From positions 372,501-436,500 of the forward strand of contig JBBPEB010000023.1 of NCBI GenBank assembly GCA_039096225.1: a DNA stretch of 64,000 nucleotides, read 5' to 3'. Both the position numbers and the translations under genes were made by a program. The notes under the pieces were generated by a model. That model did not search any database. It saw nothing but the letters and a program-made list of their open reading frames with translations, and was not told where the DNA came from. The stretch is from Blastocystis sp. Blastoise. Its lineage: Eukaryota > Sar > Bigyra > Opalinata > Blastocystidae. This document shows positions 1 to 19,667 of this stretch, piece by piece (the stretch's first letter is position 1; the number at the start of each line of letters is the position of its first letter).

Positions 1-738
1 ATAAATATAATAAATATAATAAACACATTATAATAAGCATAATAAGCATATATATAATAATCATATAACAATAAATATAATAAATATAATAAATAAATAA
101 TAAATATAATATATATACGGGTGTATTATGGATAACATTATTATATATTTTAATTAATTCCATGTTTCCAGTATTAATATTACAAATAACATTACAATCA
201 AATAATCCATATTCATTTTCACCATGTCCAACTAAATATATAATATTTGGAGTATCTTTATATTCTTCACTGTTAATCCAATATTTTTTAAATTGGACAT
301 TATCACCTTGAAAAGACAATCGATATGCTTCATTCACAGGATAACGACTATTTTCATATTTGAAATATCCTTCAAATACACCTGATAACTCAGATATAAG
401 AAGATTCTTTCGATTTTGTAAATAATTAGGATCTGCTTGCTCTTCTGGTGATCGATTCTGAGAATATAATTTATTTAAGACATTTTTATCCTCTTTAGAC
501 AAAAATGGATGAACAACAGAACTTCGTCTGTAAGAAAAATATCGACGACGCTTCAACACATCTGAAATTTTTGAGATTCTATAATTCCATAATCCTGTCC
601 ATGATGGTACCTCATCTTCAAAGATTAAATGGCCTTTCATAATTACAGGATTTGCTATAATAGAAATATATTTAGTAATTATTTTCTTTAAAAGATACGT
701 TCTTCATCTGTAAGCACAATCTCTGTAGTTTCTTTCAT
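1..738 (-). CDS. 5' part of an unrecognised gene, running off the left edge
   Basis: Two exons are visible: 699-738, and 119-654 ending at a GTATAT donor (117-118). The first intron (655-698, 44 nt) has GTATCT at its start, TACTAA as a likely branch site and TATTATAG at its end. The start ATG at 738 opens an acidic N-terminus (MKETTEIVLTDEE), and the frame stays open to the donor, giving about 192 residues. I do not recognise the family. The second half (GVFEGYFKYEN, then LVGHGENEYGLFDC and TGNMELIKIY) reads like a small all-beta module with alternating aromatic and Gly residues. No signal peptide or membrane segment is seen. The remainder of the gene lies outside the window, so function is left open. 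The start is well supported by the intron that restores the frame. Confidence 0.75.
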
Positions 739-1577
739 GTTAGTTTACAATAATTATGATAACTAAACCACATAAAACCCTTAAAAGCCTTTTTTATTTT
801 TTTTCGATTCGAAAACCGCGATATTTTTCGATTTCCCCTCTTTAAAAGGATATTTTTCGATATTGAATGAATATACTCTATTTGCTAACTCGTAGTCTAT
901 TTAAATAAAGTATGATTGTCAATTTATGTGTTTCTGGGTCATTTATTGCTAAATCATAAGTTTCTAGCAGAAAAAAACTTATGAATTATAATTGTCAGTG
1001 TTAACTGTTTGAATTATACTATTTAAATGAGTGATTTAAGATATCTCAGACTTATATGATTAAACATATGAATTCACGATGAATTTCTCAATGAAAATTG
1101 TCGATTAGTTGTTGATTTTCGCAATTCAAAACTAAAATCAGTGTATATTTATGAGTATTCACATATTAATTCATACATTTATGAAACTAAAAAATAAATT
1201 AATGAGTATTTTGTAATTCAAAAAGTGAATTATTTTTTATATTGCTACTATTTGAATATCTTGTTGTATTATATATATATTCATTTTGAATAGAAATCAT
1301 AATATTATTAAAGAAATAGAAACGACATTTATACTCTATAAAATTAATATATTTCTTTATATGTTCTATTGAACACATTCAAAGATTCAAAAAAGAAATT
1401 AAATATACAATGATTACAAAAAAATCATTGAAAAAAAAAATATATATATTTATTATAAATTAAAATAAAAATTAAAAAATATTTATATAAAAATAAGTAA
1501 TAAAAATTAAAAAAAATAAGAATATTAAAATAACAAAAAACTTCAAAAAATAAAAAAAAATGAAAAAAAAAATTTAT
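739..1577. other. intergenic region between two minus-strand genes
   Basis: About 840 bases with no open frame that looks coding. The right third (about 1380-1577) is almost pure A on the plus strand, which is the T-rich 3' flank of the BTB-TLDc gene that ends at 1578. The left part holds the upstream region of the gene starting at 738, including the paired motif listed separately. Confidence 0.6.
821..861. promoter_or_regulatory. paired ATATTTTTCGAT motif upstream of the first gene
   Basis: The 12-mer ATATTTTTCGAT occurs twice, at 821-832 and 850-861, 29 bases apart and 83-123 bases upstream of the ATG at 738. A related TTTTTTCGATTCG lies just before it at 798-810. In a region this poor in C and G, repeated CG-containing 12-mers stand out. 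A role as a promoter element is inference only. Confidence 0.3.
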
Positions 1578-3381
1578 TTAAAATCTTGTCCATACTTCAT
1601 AATCTTCAACAATAAAATAATTTTCTAAATCACTTGAATCTGTATTTACAAATAAAGAACTTTGTGGTTTTGAATCTATTTCAGAATAACAAGAAGCGTC
1701 ACAATAGGAAAGATCATTATTATGACAATCGTCAGATATATAGATATCATCTAATCCAAATTGAGGACCATAAGAAGAATAACAACCTATTCCACAACTA
1801 GTATCTTTACTAGTATAATCATATTTAGTAGGAGGAATACCATGTTCATTACTTAAGGTAAATATAAACTCATTAGAATATGGCTTATAACCTATATATA
1901 TATGTTATTATTATTATTATCATTTTTATTATGTTTATTAATATTAATAATATAATCTTTATTATTTATAAAACACATTTAAAATAAATATATAAACAAT
2001 ATTAATATAAATATAATTCTATAATTCTGTATATACTTTCCGAAACATCCCAACTTCTTGTAGTATATCCTCCAAATATATTTAATAAATGATCATGACC
2101 TATATGTTTTATTATAGTTACTGTTTCTCCTTTATTATCACAATATTTATGGAATTCACTTGCTTTATATTCATGTTCACTTGCTCTATATATATATATA
2201 TAAATTTCATTTAAGAAACGAAAAAAAATATTATTTATATTAAAAAGAAAAAATAAACATAATTATATTAAATAAAATATATAATAACAGTAAAAAAAAT
2301 ACCTAAATAATAATTTCCATCTATTTCCTTTACCTATTAAATCAATAAGCCATTTTTCCATGATTTTATTCTTTAATACAGTTGTACCTCTAAAAAATTT
2401 AAATGGAATCATTCCTTCTTTTACTTGTTTCTTTCCTTTATAACCAAATAAATCATACATTTCATTCTCTAATAACTCCTTATGAATATCATTAATCTTT
2501 TCGGTTTCTACATCTATGGTTCCATTCTTGATATATTCATATATATATTCAATATATTCATATTTCTTATTCATATATAAACTATCGTCAACAGGATTAT
2601 AATTAACAAATCCATTATCATAATTCTTAATATAATTATCCCAAAAACCATTCTTTACCAAATAATCCCTTATAATTGTATCTTTCTTATTATTCACAAA
2701 TAATGTTATTTTATTACCTTCTTCATATTTCTTCTTTTTCAAATCTCTTCTTTCTCTACAATTAACTAATGTTACTGGTAGAGGTAAATTACAAAACTCA
2801 AATAAATCTAATATTTCTAATTGTTCTTCATATTTACATTTATCAAAATCAACTTTCTTGTTATTCAGAAAATCTAATAAATAATAAACAGAAGCATCAT
2901 TACCTTCATAACCTAAAAAAATAGTTCCATCACTTGTTCGATAATCTTCTGAACGTTGTTCACTTATATAAGAACCTTCATAGCTATCTAATATATTCTT
3001 TGATATCTCAAAAATTGGACCAGTATTTGTAAAACGAATCGAATCCATTTCATCACCATCATCTTTGCTATTTCTTTTAGTATCACATTCATTAGCATCT
3101 AAACTATCACAATCGGAATTATAGGAACTACTCACATTTCTATTCATCTTCTTTTTATGAATAAACTCATTGAGACTAGAGAAATTATTTCTTTTACTTT
3201 CAACGGAATCACAACCAATACGCTTAAGAAGACGATCTATCGATTCACCAGAATGAACGCCAAAACTCATCACAGAAGACAATACATTCATTACATCGTT
3301 CAATAATTCTTCATAAACAGTAATATCCTGCTTCAGCTGATCGAGGTTATAATGATTTACAAATAAATTTGAATTTACCAT
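1578..3381 (-). CDS. BTB(T1)-TLDc domain protein, paralogue 1
   Basis: Exons 2303-3381, 2037-2185 and 1578-1891 encode about 513 residues. After a helical N-terminus (YEELLNDVMNV) comes a potassium-channel-tetramerisation type BTB fold (about residues 117-215), with FTNTGPIFEISKNILD, then GSYISEQ, DGTIFLGYEGNDASVYYLLDFL and a C-terminal CRERRD. The C-terminal third is a TLDc domain: YRASEH, FHKYCDNKGET, NIFGGYT, EFIFTLSNEHG, then YGPQFG, DIYISDDC and a final YEVW. TLDc proteins are known for oxidative-stress resistance and V-ATPase binding; the role here is not known. The neighbour at 3900-5528 is a close paralogue. The first intron position is shared with it; the second intron (1892-2036) is not. 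The start is the ATG at 3381; a GTG six bases upstream in frame is not needed. Stop is TAA. Confidence 0.88.
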
Positions 3382-3899
3382 TCTCACTTAGTCTTCAAAA
3401 TAATAAAACAAATTTATCATGTTCATGAAAATGCAAAAATAACTGAATGACGTTAGTTTATAGTTATTTTCGTTTCTCTCATCATTATTCTATTTAAAAA
3501 ACTTTATTCATCATGTATAGATATATTTTTTTCTATGTATATAATAGTTTTACATAAATCATTTTTTTCATTTATTGTTAATTTCCTTGTATTATTCTTT
3601 TAATTGCATTCTTGTTACATATTTATCAATAATTTAAACTTTATATAACATTTCATTTTAGTCTATCCGATCATTATTCTTAATCTTTTTATTATTAGCA
3701 GAGTAAACAAAATAAAAAATAAAAGTAATACATATAAAACTATTTTAGAATCTTTTAATAAAGCTAAATTTTATTAATAATTAATAAAAAAATAAATTAG
3801 CAAATAATTTAATAAAATTTTAAAATATATACTTGTGGATAATAAAAAGAAATATATATATGATAATCAATATATAAAAATAATTAGTAAATATAAATA
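3382..3899. other. intergenic region between the BTB-TLDc paralogues
   Basis: 518 bases without a plausible coding frame. The part next to the downstream start (3382-3500) is of mixed composition and probably holds the promoter of paralogue 1. The rest is the T-rich 3' flank of paralogue 2 (read on its coding strand). Confidence 0.55.
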
Positions 3900-4438
3900 T
3901 TAAACTTTTCCCCAAACTTCATACTCTTCAATAGTAAAATTTCTATGATGTATATCCTTTTCATCAAATGTATATCTATTTCCACGGTTATTGGGATTTG
4001 ATGGACCTTTTTCAGGAGTATTTGTAAATATACCGCCGTTTTGAGGGATATTAGCTTCTGCATAACTATCAGCCTCACAGTATGAATTAGCAGTATAATG
4101 GCAATTATCTGAAATATAAATATCTTTATTATAACCAAATTGAGGACCAGAGGAAGAAGAACATAATATACCATAGCCACTTCCAGTATGATCATATTTA
4201 GTAGGAGGAACACCATGTTCATTACTTAATGTAAATAGAAACTCATTAGAATATGATTTACTATTGCCTGAACTTTCCCAATCTTGATCTGTGTATCCAC
4301 CAAATATATTAATATGATCATTTTTACCTATATGTTTAATTAATACTACTGTTTCTCCTTTTTTATCACAATATTTATGGAATTGATGAGCTAAATAATT
4401 ATGTTCACTTGCTCTATATACATAATAACAATAATAAC

Positions 4439-4512
<74 letters not shown>

Positions 4513-5528
4513 TAATCATACCTAAATAATAATTTCCATTTCTTTTCTTTCCCTAACCAATTGACCAATGGAATTTCAAGTTCTTTATTAACAATAGACG
4601 AATTTTTGAAATAGCCATCACTCATTACTTCTTTTACTTGTTTCTTTCCTTTATAACCAAATAAATCATACATTTCATTCTCTAATAATTCTTTATGAAT
4701 ATCATTAATCTTATCTGCTTCTATATTTATGGTTCCATTCTTGATATATTCATATATATATTCAATATATTCATATTTCTTATCTATATATACTTGATTT
4801 GTAATATGATTATAATTAACAAATCCATTATCATAATTCATTACATAATTAGTCCATTTATTACATTCTTTCAAATAATCACTTAGTATAGAATCTTGCT
4901 TATTATTTACATATAATAATACTTTATCATCATCTTTATATTTTATTTTATTTGGTCGATCTCTTCTTTCTCTACAATCTACCAATTCTAAAGGAATAGA
5001 CAGATTACAAAACTCAAATAAATTCAAGAATTCTAATTGGTCTTCATAGGAATAATCATGAAAAGAAATATATTTCCCATTTAAATAATCAAGAAAAGAA
5101 TATACAAAACCATCATTTCCATCATAGCCTAAATATATATTTCCATCGTTTGTTCTCAATTCTTTAGCACTTTGCTCATATATATAGGAACCATATAGAG
5201 AATCGATCACTTGTTTTGATATTTGAAAGAGAGGACCATTGTTCGTAAATCGAATCAAATCTGTATCTTTCTTACTATTCATATTTTCATTATTCCTACT
5301 ACCATAAACATATTTCTTTTCAAGTGAACGATTTTCATATGTTTTTTGAGTACAATCTTCATTCATATGTTTAATGAGTCTATTAATTGACATTTCAGAA
5401 TGAATACCCAAATTCATTACAGATGAGAATACATTTGTGACGTCTTTGATCAATTCTTCGTATGCATCGATATCCTCCTTCAGTTTATTAAATCGAGAAG
5501 CATCAAAAGAAACTCTCTCTTTCACCAT
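3900..5528 (-). CDS. BTB(T1)-TLDc domain protein, paralogue 2
   Basis: Exons 4522-5528 and 3900-4413 give 506 residues. Domains follow the same order as in paralogue 1: helical start, T1-type BTB (FTNNGPLFQISK, GSYIYEQ, DGNIYLGYDGNDGFVYSFLDYL, CRERRD), a linker with YEYIEYIYEYIKNGT and NEMYDLFGYKGKKQVKE that is nearly identical in both copies, then TLDc (YRASEHN, FHKYCDKKGET, NIFGGYTDQDW, EFLFTLSNEHG, GPQFGYNKDIYISDNC, YEVW). The intron (4414-4521) is a (TAA)n array of 108 bases. It is a multiple of three and free of stops on the coding strand, so an unspliced reading would insert about 36 mostly Tyr residues. The split Arg codon (AG|A) at the same place as in paralogue 1 shows that it is an intron. 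Stop TAA. Confidence 0.9.
4437..4509. repeat. (TAA)n triplet array inside the intron of BTB-TLDc paralogue 2
   Basis: Perfect TAA repeats fill most of the 108-base intron. On the coding strand they read TTA/ATT/TAT and stay open in this frame. Confidence 0.9.
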
Positions 5529-5746
5529 TCTTTCTTATATCATAAAAAGAAAAACTTAAAAACGAAATCCTATGTTTTCATGATAATTTATGAATTATTC
5601 CCTTTATTTCTATATATAATCCAAAAAAAGTATTAGGAAGTTTTAGAAACTTGTTTGTTCGTCAATAGATAGTGGAATCCATTATGTATTTTTATTTAGG
5701 TTAGCTCATACCTATTACAAGCAAGATTCCTATTCTAAACTAGACA
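5529..5746. promoter_or_regulatory. short bidirectional promoter region
   Basis: 218 bases separate the ATG of BTB-TLDc paralogue 2 (minus, 5528) from the ATG of the BTB-like/LRR-like gene (plus, 5747). The region is of higher complexity than the introns and has no reading frame. Being this short, it must hold the promoters of both genes. No specific element is recognised. Confidence 0.5.
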
Positions 5747-7532
5747 ATGAGTGATCCAATTGACAGTCAAACGAAAGATCAGCAAGGTATGAGTATGAAG
5801 TTATTCATATCATAATAATAAATATCTTTAGTCACTTTTTTATTTCAAGATGAAACTCGTGTAAATATTCCATTGAGTATTTTAAAGAAATATCCAAAAT
5901 CTCTCTTGTCTGTTACATATGAAAAACCAAGCAATTATAAAAGAGATGAATGTGCTTATTGCATGGATTTTCCATCTCTTGCAACTGATCAATTATCTCA
6001 GTTCATCGCAGGCAAAGTTTCCATGGAGTCAATGACAATTCATGATATTATTATTATATACAAAACAATTGAATTTTATTTTGCAGATGAGGATACTGAT
6101 TTTGGAATAAATACATATAATTATCTTTGGAATCAATTCTTGTTGTTTTTGAAACAAACAAATTGTGAACTGTATGTGATATATATATATATATTATTAA
6201 TTTTTTAGAGATACATATCAACCAAGTACTAACCATCAATTATTTATAACTGGTATATATATATAAATTATTTTTTATTAATATTATTTATAGATTTTTT
6301 CACTGAAACTAGATATCAATTATTTCAGAAATATTCAGAATTATTTGATTTCTTTAATATAACATGTATAGATGCAAAATGTAAATATTTTTTATAAATA
6401 AACTTGAAATTTTGAAATTTTTAGATATATTTAATGATATATATATATATATATAGATTTATTTGATGTAGATATTCCTTATGAATATATATATCCATCA
6501 AATTTACATGAATTATTTCCTAAATTAGAAAACTATAAAATCTTATGTATATATTATAATATATAATATGTAATTTAATATATACTCTAATATATATATT
6601 ATAATATATAATATGTGATTTAATTATATTATAATATTATTTATAGTTGAATATTATACTGAAAAGAAAGAGATACGTGTGCCTCCTTCTGATTCTCATT
6701 ATACTATATTATATAAAGAGTATAAACGTTTATATTATGAGACGAATTATCCTGAAGCTTATGAACAATATATGGATAATCAACCTGACATAGATAAAAT
6801 AAATTGTTTATATGATGATGAAATAAGAATATCTACTGTAAATAATCAAAAGGAAACTAATAATAAGAATAGAAAACATAAAAGTTCTTATAAATCAAAA
6901 CGTATAAATATTGATAAAGAGATAGCACAAGAGAAACAAGAAGATAAACCAGATTTATATGTACTCTCTCTTTCTGATTATTCCCGTGAATATAATGAGA
7001 AGAAAAGAAACGAAAAAATAAAAGACAATAATGATGAAGATAAAAGAAAGATTTCACTTGAATTTTTATATAAAGATGAAGAAGGAAGTATATATATATA
7101 TATATATTTGTATTGAATATATATATGTATCTGTATATAGAACAAGATTTTATTCATCCTATTTTAGAGTATATTAATAGTAATATATAATATCAATATA
7201 ATTATTTTATTCTTATTCTTTATATATATATATATATATTTTCTTAGTTTATCTGATAATATTAGTAACGATGTTCTTACTTATATATTACATTTACCTA
7301 TTTGTAAATATATTAAAGATTTAAAAACTAAAAGTATTTATATATATATATTTAGTACTCTATTTTTTCTATTTTCTTATGTATATTTATTTTTATTGAT
7401 TAATTATTATCTTATATATAGTAACTCAATCAGTAAAATTACAATTAAATATACCGCCATTACTAATGGCGCTAAAAGATGGAATTCTTGATAATTTACA
7501 AATATTATATATTGATACTTGTATATACATAG

Positions 7533-7601
<69 letters not shown>

Positions 7602-7751
7602 GTTGTTTTATCAAGTTCATATCCTGAGTATATACAATTATTTAAAGATATCATTTCAACTCATATATTCACAAATATTACAACAATAAAAATTGATTGT
7701 ATATATAATATTCTATATAAATTTACATTTATTTATTTATATTTATTTATG

Positions 7752-7783
<32 letters not shown>

Positions 7784-9891
7784 CTATATAAATTTACATT
7801 TATTTATTTATATTTATTTATATATATATATCTTTTTATTTATTTAGATATTCATGATAATCATCCTTCTGATTCAGAGAAACAAGATATTTTATTATAT
7901 AAACAAATATTATCATTAATAACAAAAGTGAATTTTCCAAATTTACATATATATGATTTTCAAAATTATATACAACGAATATATCTCGATGAAACTGAGA
8001 ATAAACTTCAATTTTTATTTCCTCTTTCTTTGTTAAATATTATAGATACAATAGTATTTATAGATAAGAAAAATGAAAATAAACCATTTTTTATATTTAA
8101 AGAAAAAGTATTAAATAATATTTTAAATACAATTAAAACTCATCAAATTACTATTAAGAGTATATATTATATATATTATCGTATACTTATTATTATATAG
8201 CTAATATAAATATTCACCTATATAATAAATTATGGAAATCTCTTTATGATTCTGGAATATTAGATATATATACACTCTATTTTAATTGTATATATTTATA
8301 CTATTCTCTATTTTATTCTATTTTAGTTATACTCTATAATCATTTATATAGTTAGTGATATTGTAGAATATCGAGATTTTGATTCTTCTCTTTATAATTC
8401 TTGTGAATTCACATGTGAATATCTGCATTTACGTATGTTATTAAATCAATATAATTATAAGTATAGTAATAATTATTATTATTATATAAATATTATTGTT
8501 TTAATAATAATAATAAGTATTTATAATAATATGTATAATAATGATAATAATAATAAGTATTTTAATATATTATAGGCATGAATACAACGTATTATAATAT
8601 ATTAAATGAAATTAAAGAAATATTTCAAAATTTGAATTGCTCAAAATTACAAACAGTATTAATAGAATGTATATATATATATATAACTATTATATATATA
8701 TACATATATATATAGTAAGTAATTTAAAAAATATGAATATATATTTAAAAGAATATTTCACTCTTTTCTCAACATTAAATTATAATACTGTTAAAACATT
8801 AACTATTAGTAAGTATTCAATATATATTATTGTTATTATACTTATTATTATACTTATTATTACTTATTATTATACTTATTATTATACTTATTATTAATTT
8901 TATTATTATACTTATTATTATACTTATTATTAATGTTATAATTATACTTATTATTAATGTTATTATTATACATATTATTAATATTATTATTATACTTATT
9001 CTTATTACTATTATAGATAGTACAAACTGGAATGACATTGCAATAAAAGGTACAATTGATGATGACACGAAGTCTCTATTATATAAATTCTTCTCTTTAT
9101 TTACAAATAATATCACTACTCTTAGCATATCATGTATGTTTATATAATTCTAAATTTTATTTTTATATTTATTAATAACAAATATATATATATTAATAAT
9201 CTATTCTATCTATAGTAGACTTTTTAGTAGAATATATATTAGATTCGTGTTCTGATTTACCTTTTTGAAAAAATACTGAAAACTTAACACTTAATATTTG
9301 TATATATATATATATATATATATATAGCTAATGCTATTGAAATGAGCCATATATTGAATTATATATATAAATGTATCGTTGATAATAAAATACCCAAATT
9401 AAAGTCATTAACTATTCTCTATTACAGTAAGTATTATTAGTATATATATAAAATAATAATATATAATATATATAAAATAATCATTATTATACTTATTCTA
9501 ATATTTATTATTATTATACTTATCTATATAGACAATTTTTCACAAAATGACTATTTGACGCCTCTATATACATTTATCGAATCATTTAAAACTTCTTCAT
9601 CAATTTCTCTTCCTTTTCTCAATAAATTTTATATACATATAATTAGTATATACATAATATGAATTCATTTTCTATATATATATATATATATATATATAGA
9701 TGACCATAATTGGATTAATATTTATAATGTTTTTGAATTGTTTCCCTCTTTTTCTTATTATTTATATAAACATATTGATTCTGTCGTAATGAGTAATAAA
9801 CCAATTATTTATTATAATATTAAGAATACTTATAATAATTATATATATAATATGCTTCAACTAGAATATACAAACAATATTATATACTTAG

Positions 9892-9965
<74 letters not shown>

Positions 9966-10286
9966 CTATTTAGATACTTTTAATGATTTAAATATATATA
10001 TATCTAGTTATTACTGATGATTCATTTATGAATAATATAATGAATTTACTGTCATCAAAAACGTTCCCATATTTAAAATATATAACAATGAAATTTAAAT
10101 GTAATTATCATTATATATATTGTTTATTCATATATTATATATTATTTATTCATTATTTATATATTATATTCAATTTATTTTTATGTATTATTTATTTATT
10201 ATATAGTTGAAGTTGAATCTTCAAGTTATCAATCGGATATTGATAAACTTATTGCTCAAAAGCAATATACTATTAGAATTGAATAA
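5747..10286 (+). CDS. BTB-like and LRR-like solenoid protein, one exon per repeat, 3' part disrupted
   Basis: Twenty-two exons: 5747-5786, 5850-6171, 6209-6252, 6294-6380, 6457-6546, 6647-7087, 7141-7168, 7248-7333, 7422-7520, 7603-7698, 7848-8159, 8201-8287, 8352-8465, 8576-8668, 8716-8808, 9017-9133, 9216-9299, 9328-9426, 9532-9645, 9700-about 9897, 10008-10100, 10207-10286. The N-terminus (PLSILKKYPKSLL, then HDIIIIYKTIEFYF) looks like a divergent BTB domain; exon 6 adds a charged Lys/Glu/Asn linker. From exon 8 on, most exons encode one 28-38 residue unit ending in a pattern such as LxxLxI, which resembles leucine-rich repeats. Every intron in that part is phase 1. An in-frame TGA (9266-9268) in exon 17 and a missing GT after exon 20 break the model, so a functional product may stop after 733 residues. 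Without the breaks the frame would close at TAA 10284-10286 (about 938 codons). Confidence 0.72.
7537..7600. repeat. (TTA)n array in intron 9 of the LRR-like gene
   Basis: Perfect TTA/ATT triplets directly upstream of the ATATAG acceptor at 7602. Confidence 0.9.
9892..9961. repeat. (TA)n tract at the position of a lost donor site
   Basis: An uninterrupted TA tract follows the codons TTAGAATTAT, exactly where the other repeat exons have T|GTATAT. No GT exists before the acceptor at 10007. Confidence 0.85.
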
Positions 10287-10975
10287 ATTTTGATATATAT
10301 ATTATATTTAATTATTTTGTAATTTATATTCTTATCCATAATAAGTATCTTGTTCCTATATATATAATTGTATTTATATTTTTATATCCTATTTTCTTAT
10401 TTATGTTTTTTTTGTATTTATAACTATATAATAATATTTTTCACTAAAATTATTTTGTATTATAACTCAATTTGTTTAATATATATAATTAATAAAGTCA
10501 TGAATTCTATGATATTTCACAACAAATGATAATCACTATTATGAGATAATATTGTTAATCTTATTATTTGAGTATATACAGTAGTTACTTTTATATATTT
10601 TATGGATATTTTTTGAAATCTAAATATTTAGATAATAATAATTTATTATTATGAAAAATAATGCATCAAAATATATAAGTGGATAATGTTTATATTCGTT
10701 TTAAATCTATTTTATAGATTTATATAAATTCTTTTATTCTTGAATAATGTTATTTATTAGTATAGCATCATATATGTGATTATATAATATATATATTATA
10801 CTCTATAAAACGAAACATAATGATTATGATCAAAATAGAATAGCGAAATCATTTTTGTATATATGAATGTATATTGATAAAATCAATAAATGAGAAAAAT
10901 TCAATTTTATTGTGTTTAAAAAAATATGAAATAAAAGTGTAGAAAATTTGATATATATATATATATATAATATAT
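10287..10975. other. intergenic region between convergent genes
   Basis: About 690 A+T-rich bases between the TAA of the LRR-like gene and the TAA of SPT6. Open stretches here are low-complexity and no family is recognised. Both sides must hold 3' untranslated sequence and transcription ends. Confidence 0.55.
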
Positions 10976-18913
<7,938 letters not shown>

Positions 18914-19667
18914 TTCTCCTTAATTTTGATTTTAAAACAGTTAATTAAAAGAGATATTACCAGATAAAAAGGTTTAAAAAAAAAACCAACCCAATGATGA
19001 CGATTATCTCTATGAATAACCGCCAATAATGATAGATTCCCATAAATATACTCTTCTACTCATTTTTTCAAAAAAAAAATAAAATTAAAAATTTCCTACA
19101 CCGGGAATCGAACCCGGTTCTGCTGGGTGAGAGCCAACTATCCTAACCAAGTAGACTATGTAGGAATCTGAAATTAACTTTTTATCTATTCTTATGATAT
19201 GCACACATATACATAATTTACTCGTTTCTATATCATAAAGAGTTAATATTTTATAATTTGATTCAACAAGTATACAACAAAGTTTACATAGCAATTTAGG
19301 CTTATTTTATTATTGATAGAATAATCATGATGATACAAGTATATATCGAGAAATTTTTATCAATATTTAGTTGCTGAACAACCTATACAAATAGTATGTT
19401 TTCCAGTGTAATTTTATGTCACTTATAGTCATGATATGATATTATAAATAGTATATATAACATAAACAAGAATATTATTGATTTTTTATGAATTAGACTT
19501 TTTATTCAATAAAAAAAAGATCTTTGATAAAATAAACACAACACAAAAAGATCGTTAGTAGTACCATTATCTATAAATATTTTTTAAAGAAAGAATAGAA
19601 AAGCACTTTGATAAACAAGCATAAAAGCAGTTTTTCTTAGTGAAGAATCTGAGTTTTTCTATTATTT
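18914..19667. other. intergenic region holding the tRNA gene
   Basis: Apart from the tRNA at 19094-19165, no coding frame is supported. The part from 18914 to about 19080 is the SPT6 promoter side. The part from about 19480 to 19667 is the 3' flank of the small membrane protein gene on the minus strand. Confidence 0.55.
19094..19165 (-). tRNA. tRNA-Glu (anticodon CTC)
   Basis: A 72-base cloverleaf reads on the minus strand from TCCTACA to TGTAGGA, with seven perfect acceptor pairs. The anticodon loop CTCTCAC places CTC at 19129-19131. The B box GGTTCGATTCC is intact, and the D-arm contains TGGTTAGGATA as in tRNA-Glu genes. There is no intron and CCA is not encoded, as expected for a nuclear gene. 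The A and B boxes give internal RNA polymerase III promoters. On the minus strand the gene is followed by a run of T (19073-19080 region reads as T's), which can serve as terminator. Confidence 0.96.

Noticed and set aside
8637-9147. Hydrophobic open frames on both strands around 8640-9150 that look like membrane proteins
   Set aside because: They are translations of (TTATTA)n and ATTATACTT-type intron repeats between exons of the LRR-like gene; only 8716-8808 and 9017-9133 carry the gene's phase and motif.
9266-9268. TGA as a sense (Trp) codon, i.e. a variant genetic code
   Set aside because: Only one in-frame TGA was met in all reconstructed genes, Trp is coded by TGG throughout, and the same gene shows another lesion; a nonsense mutation is simpler.
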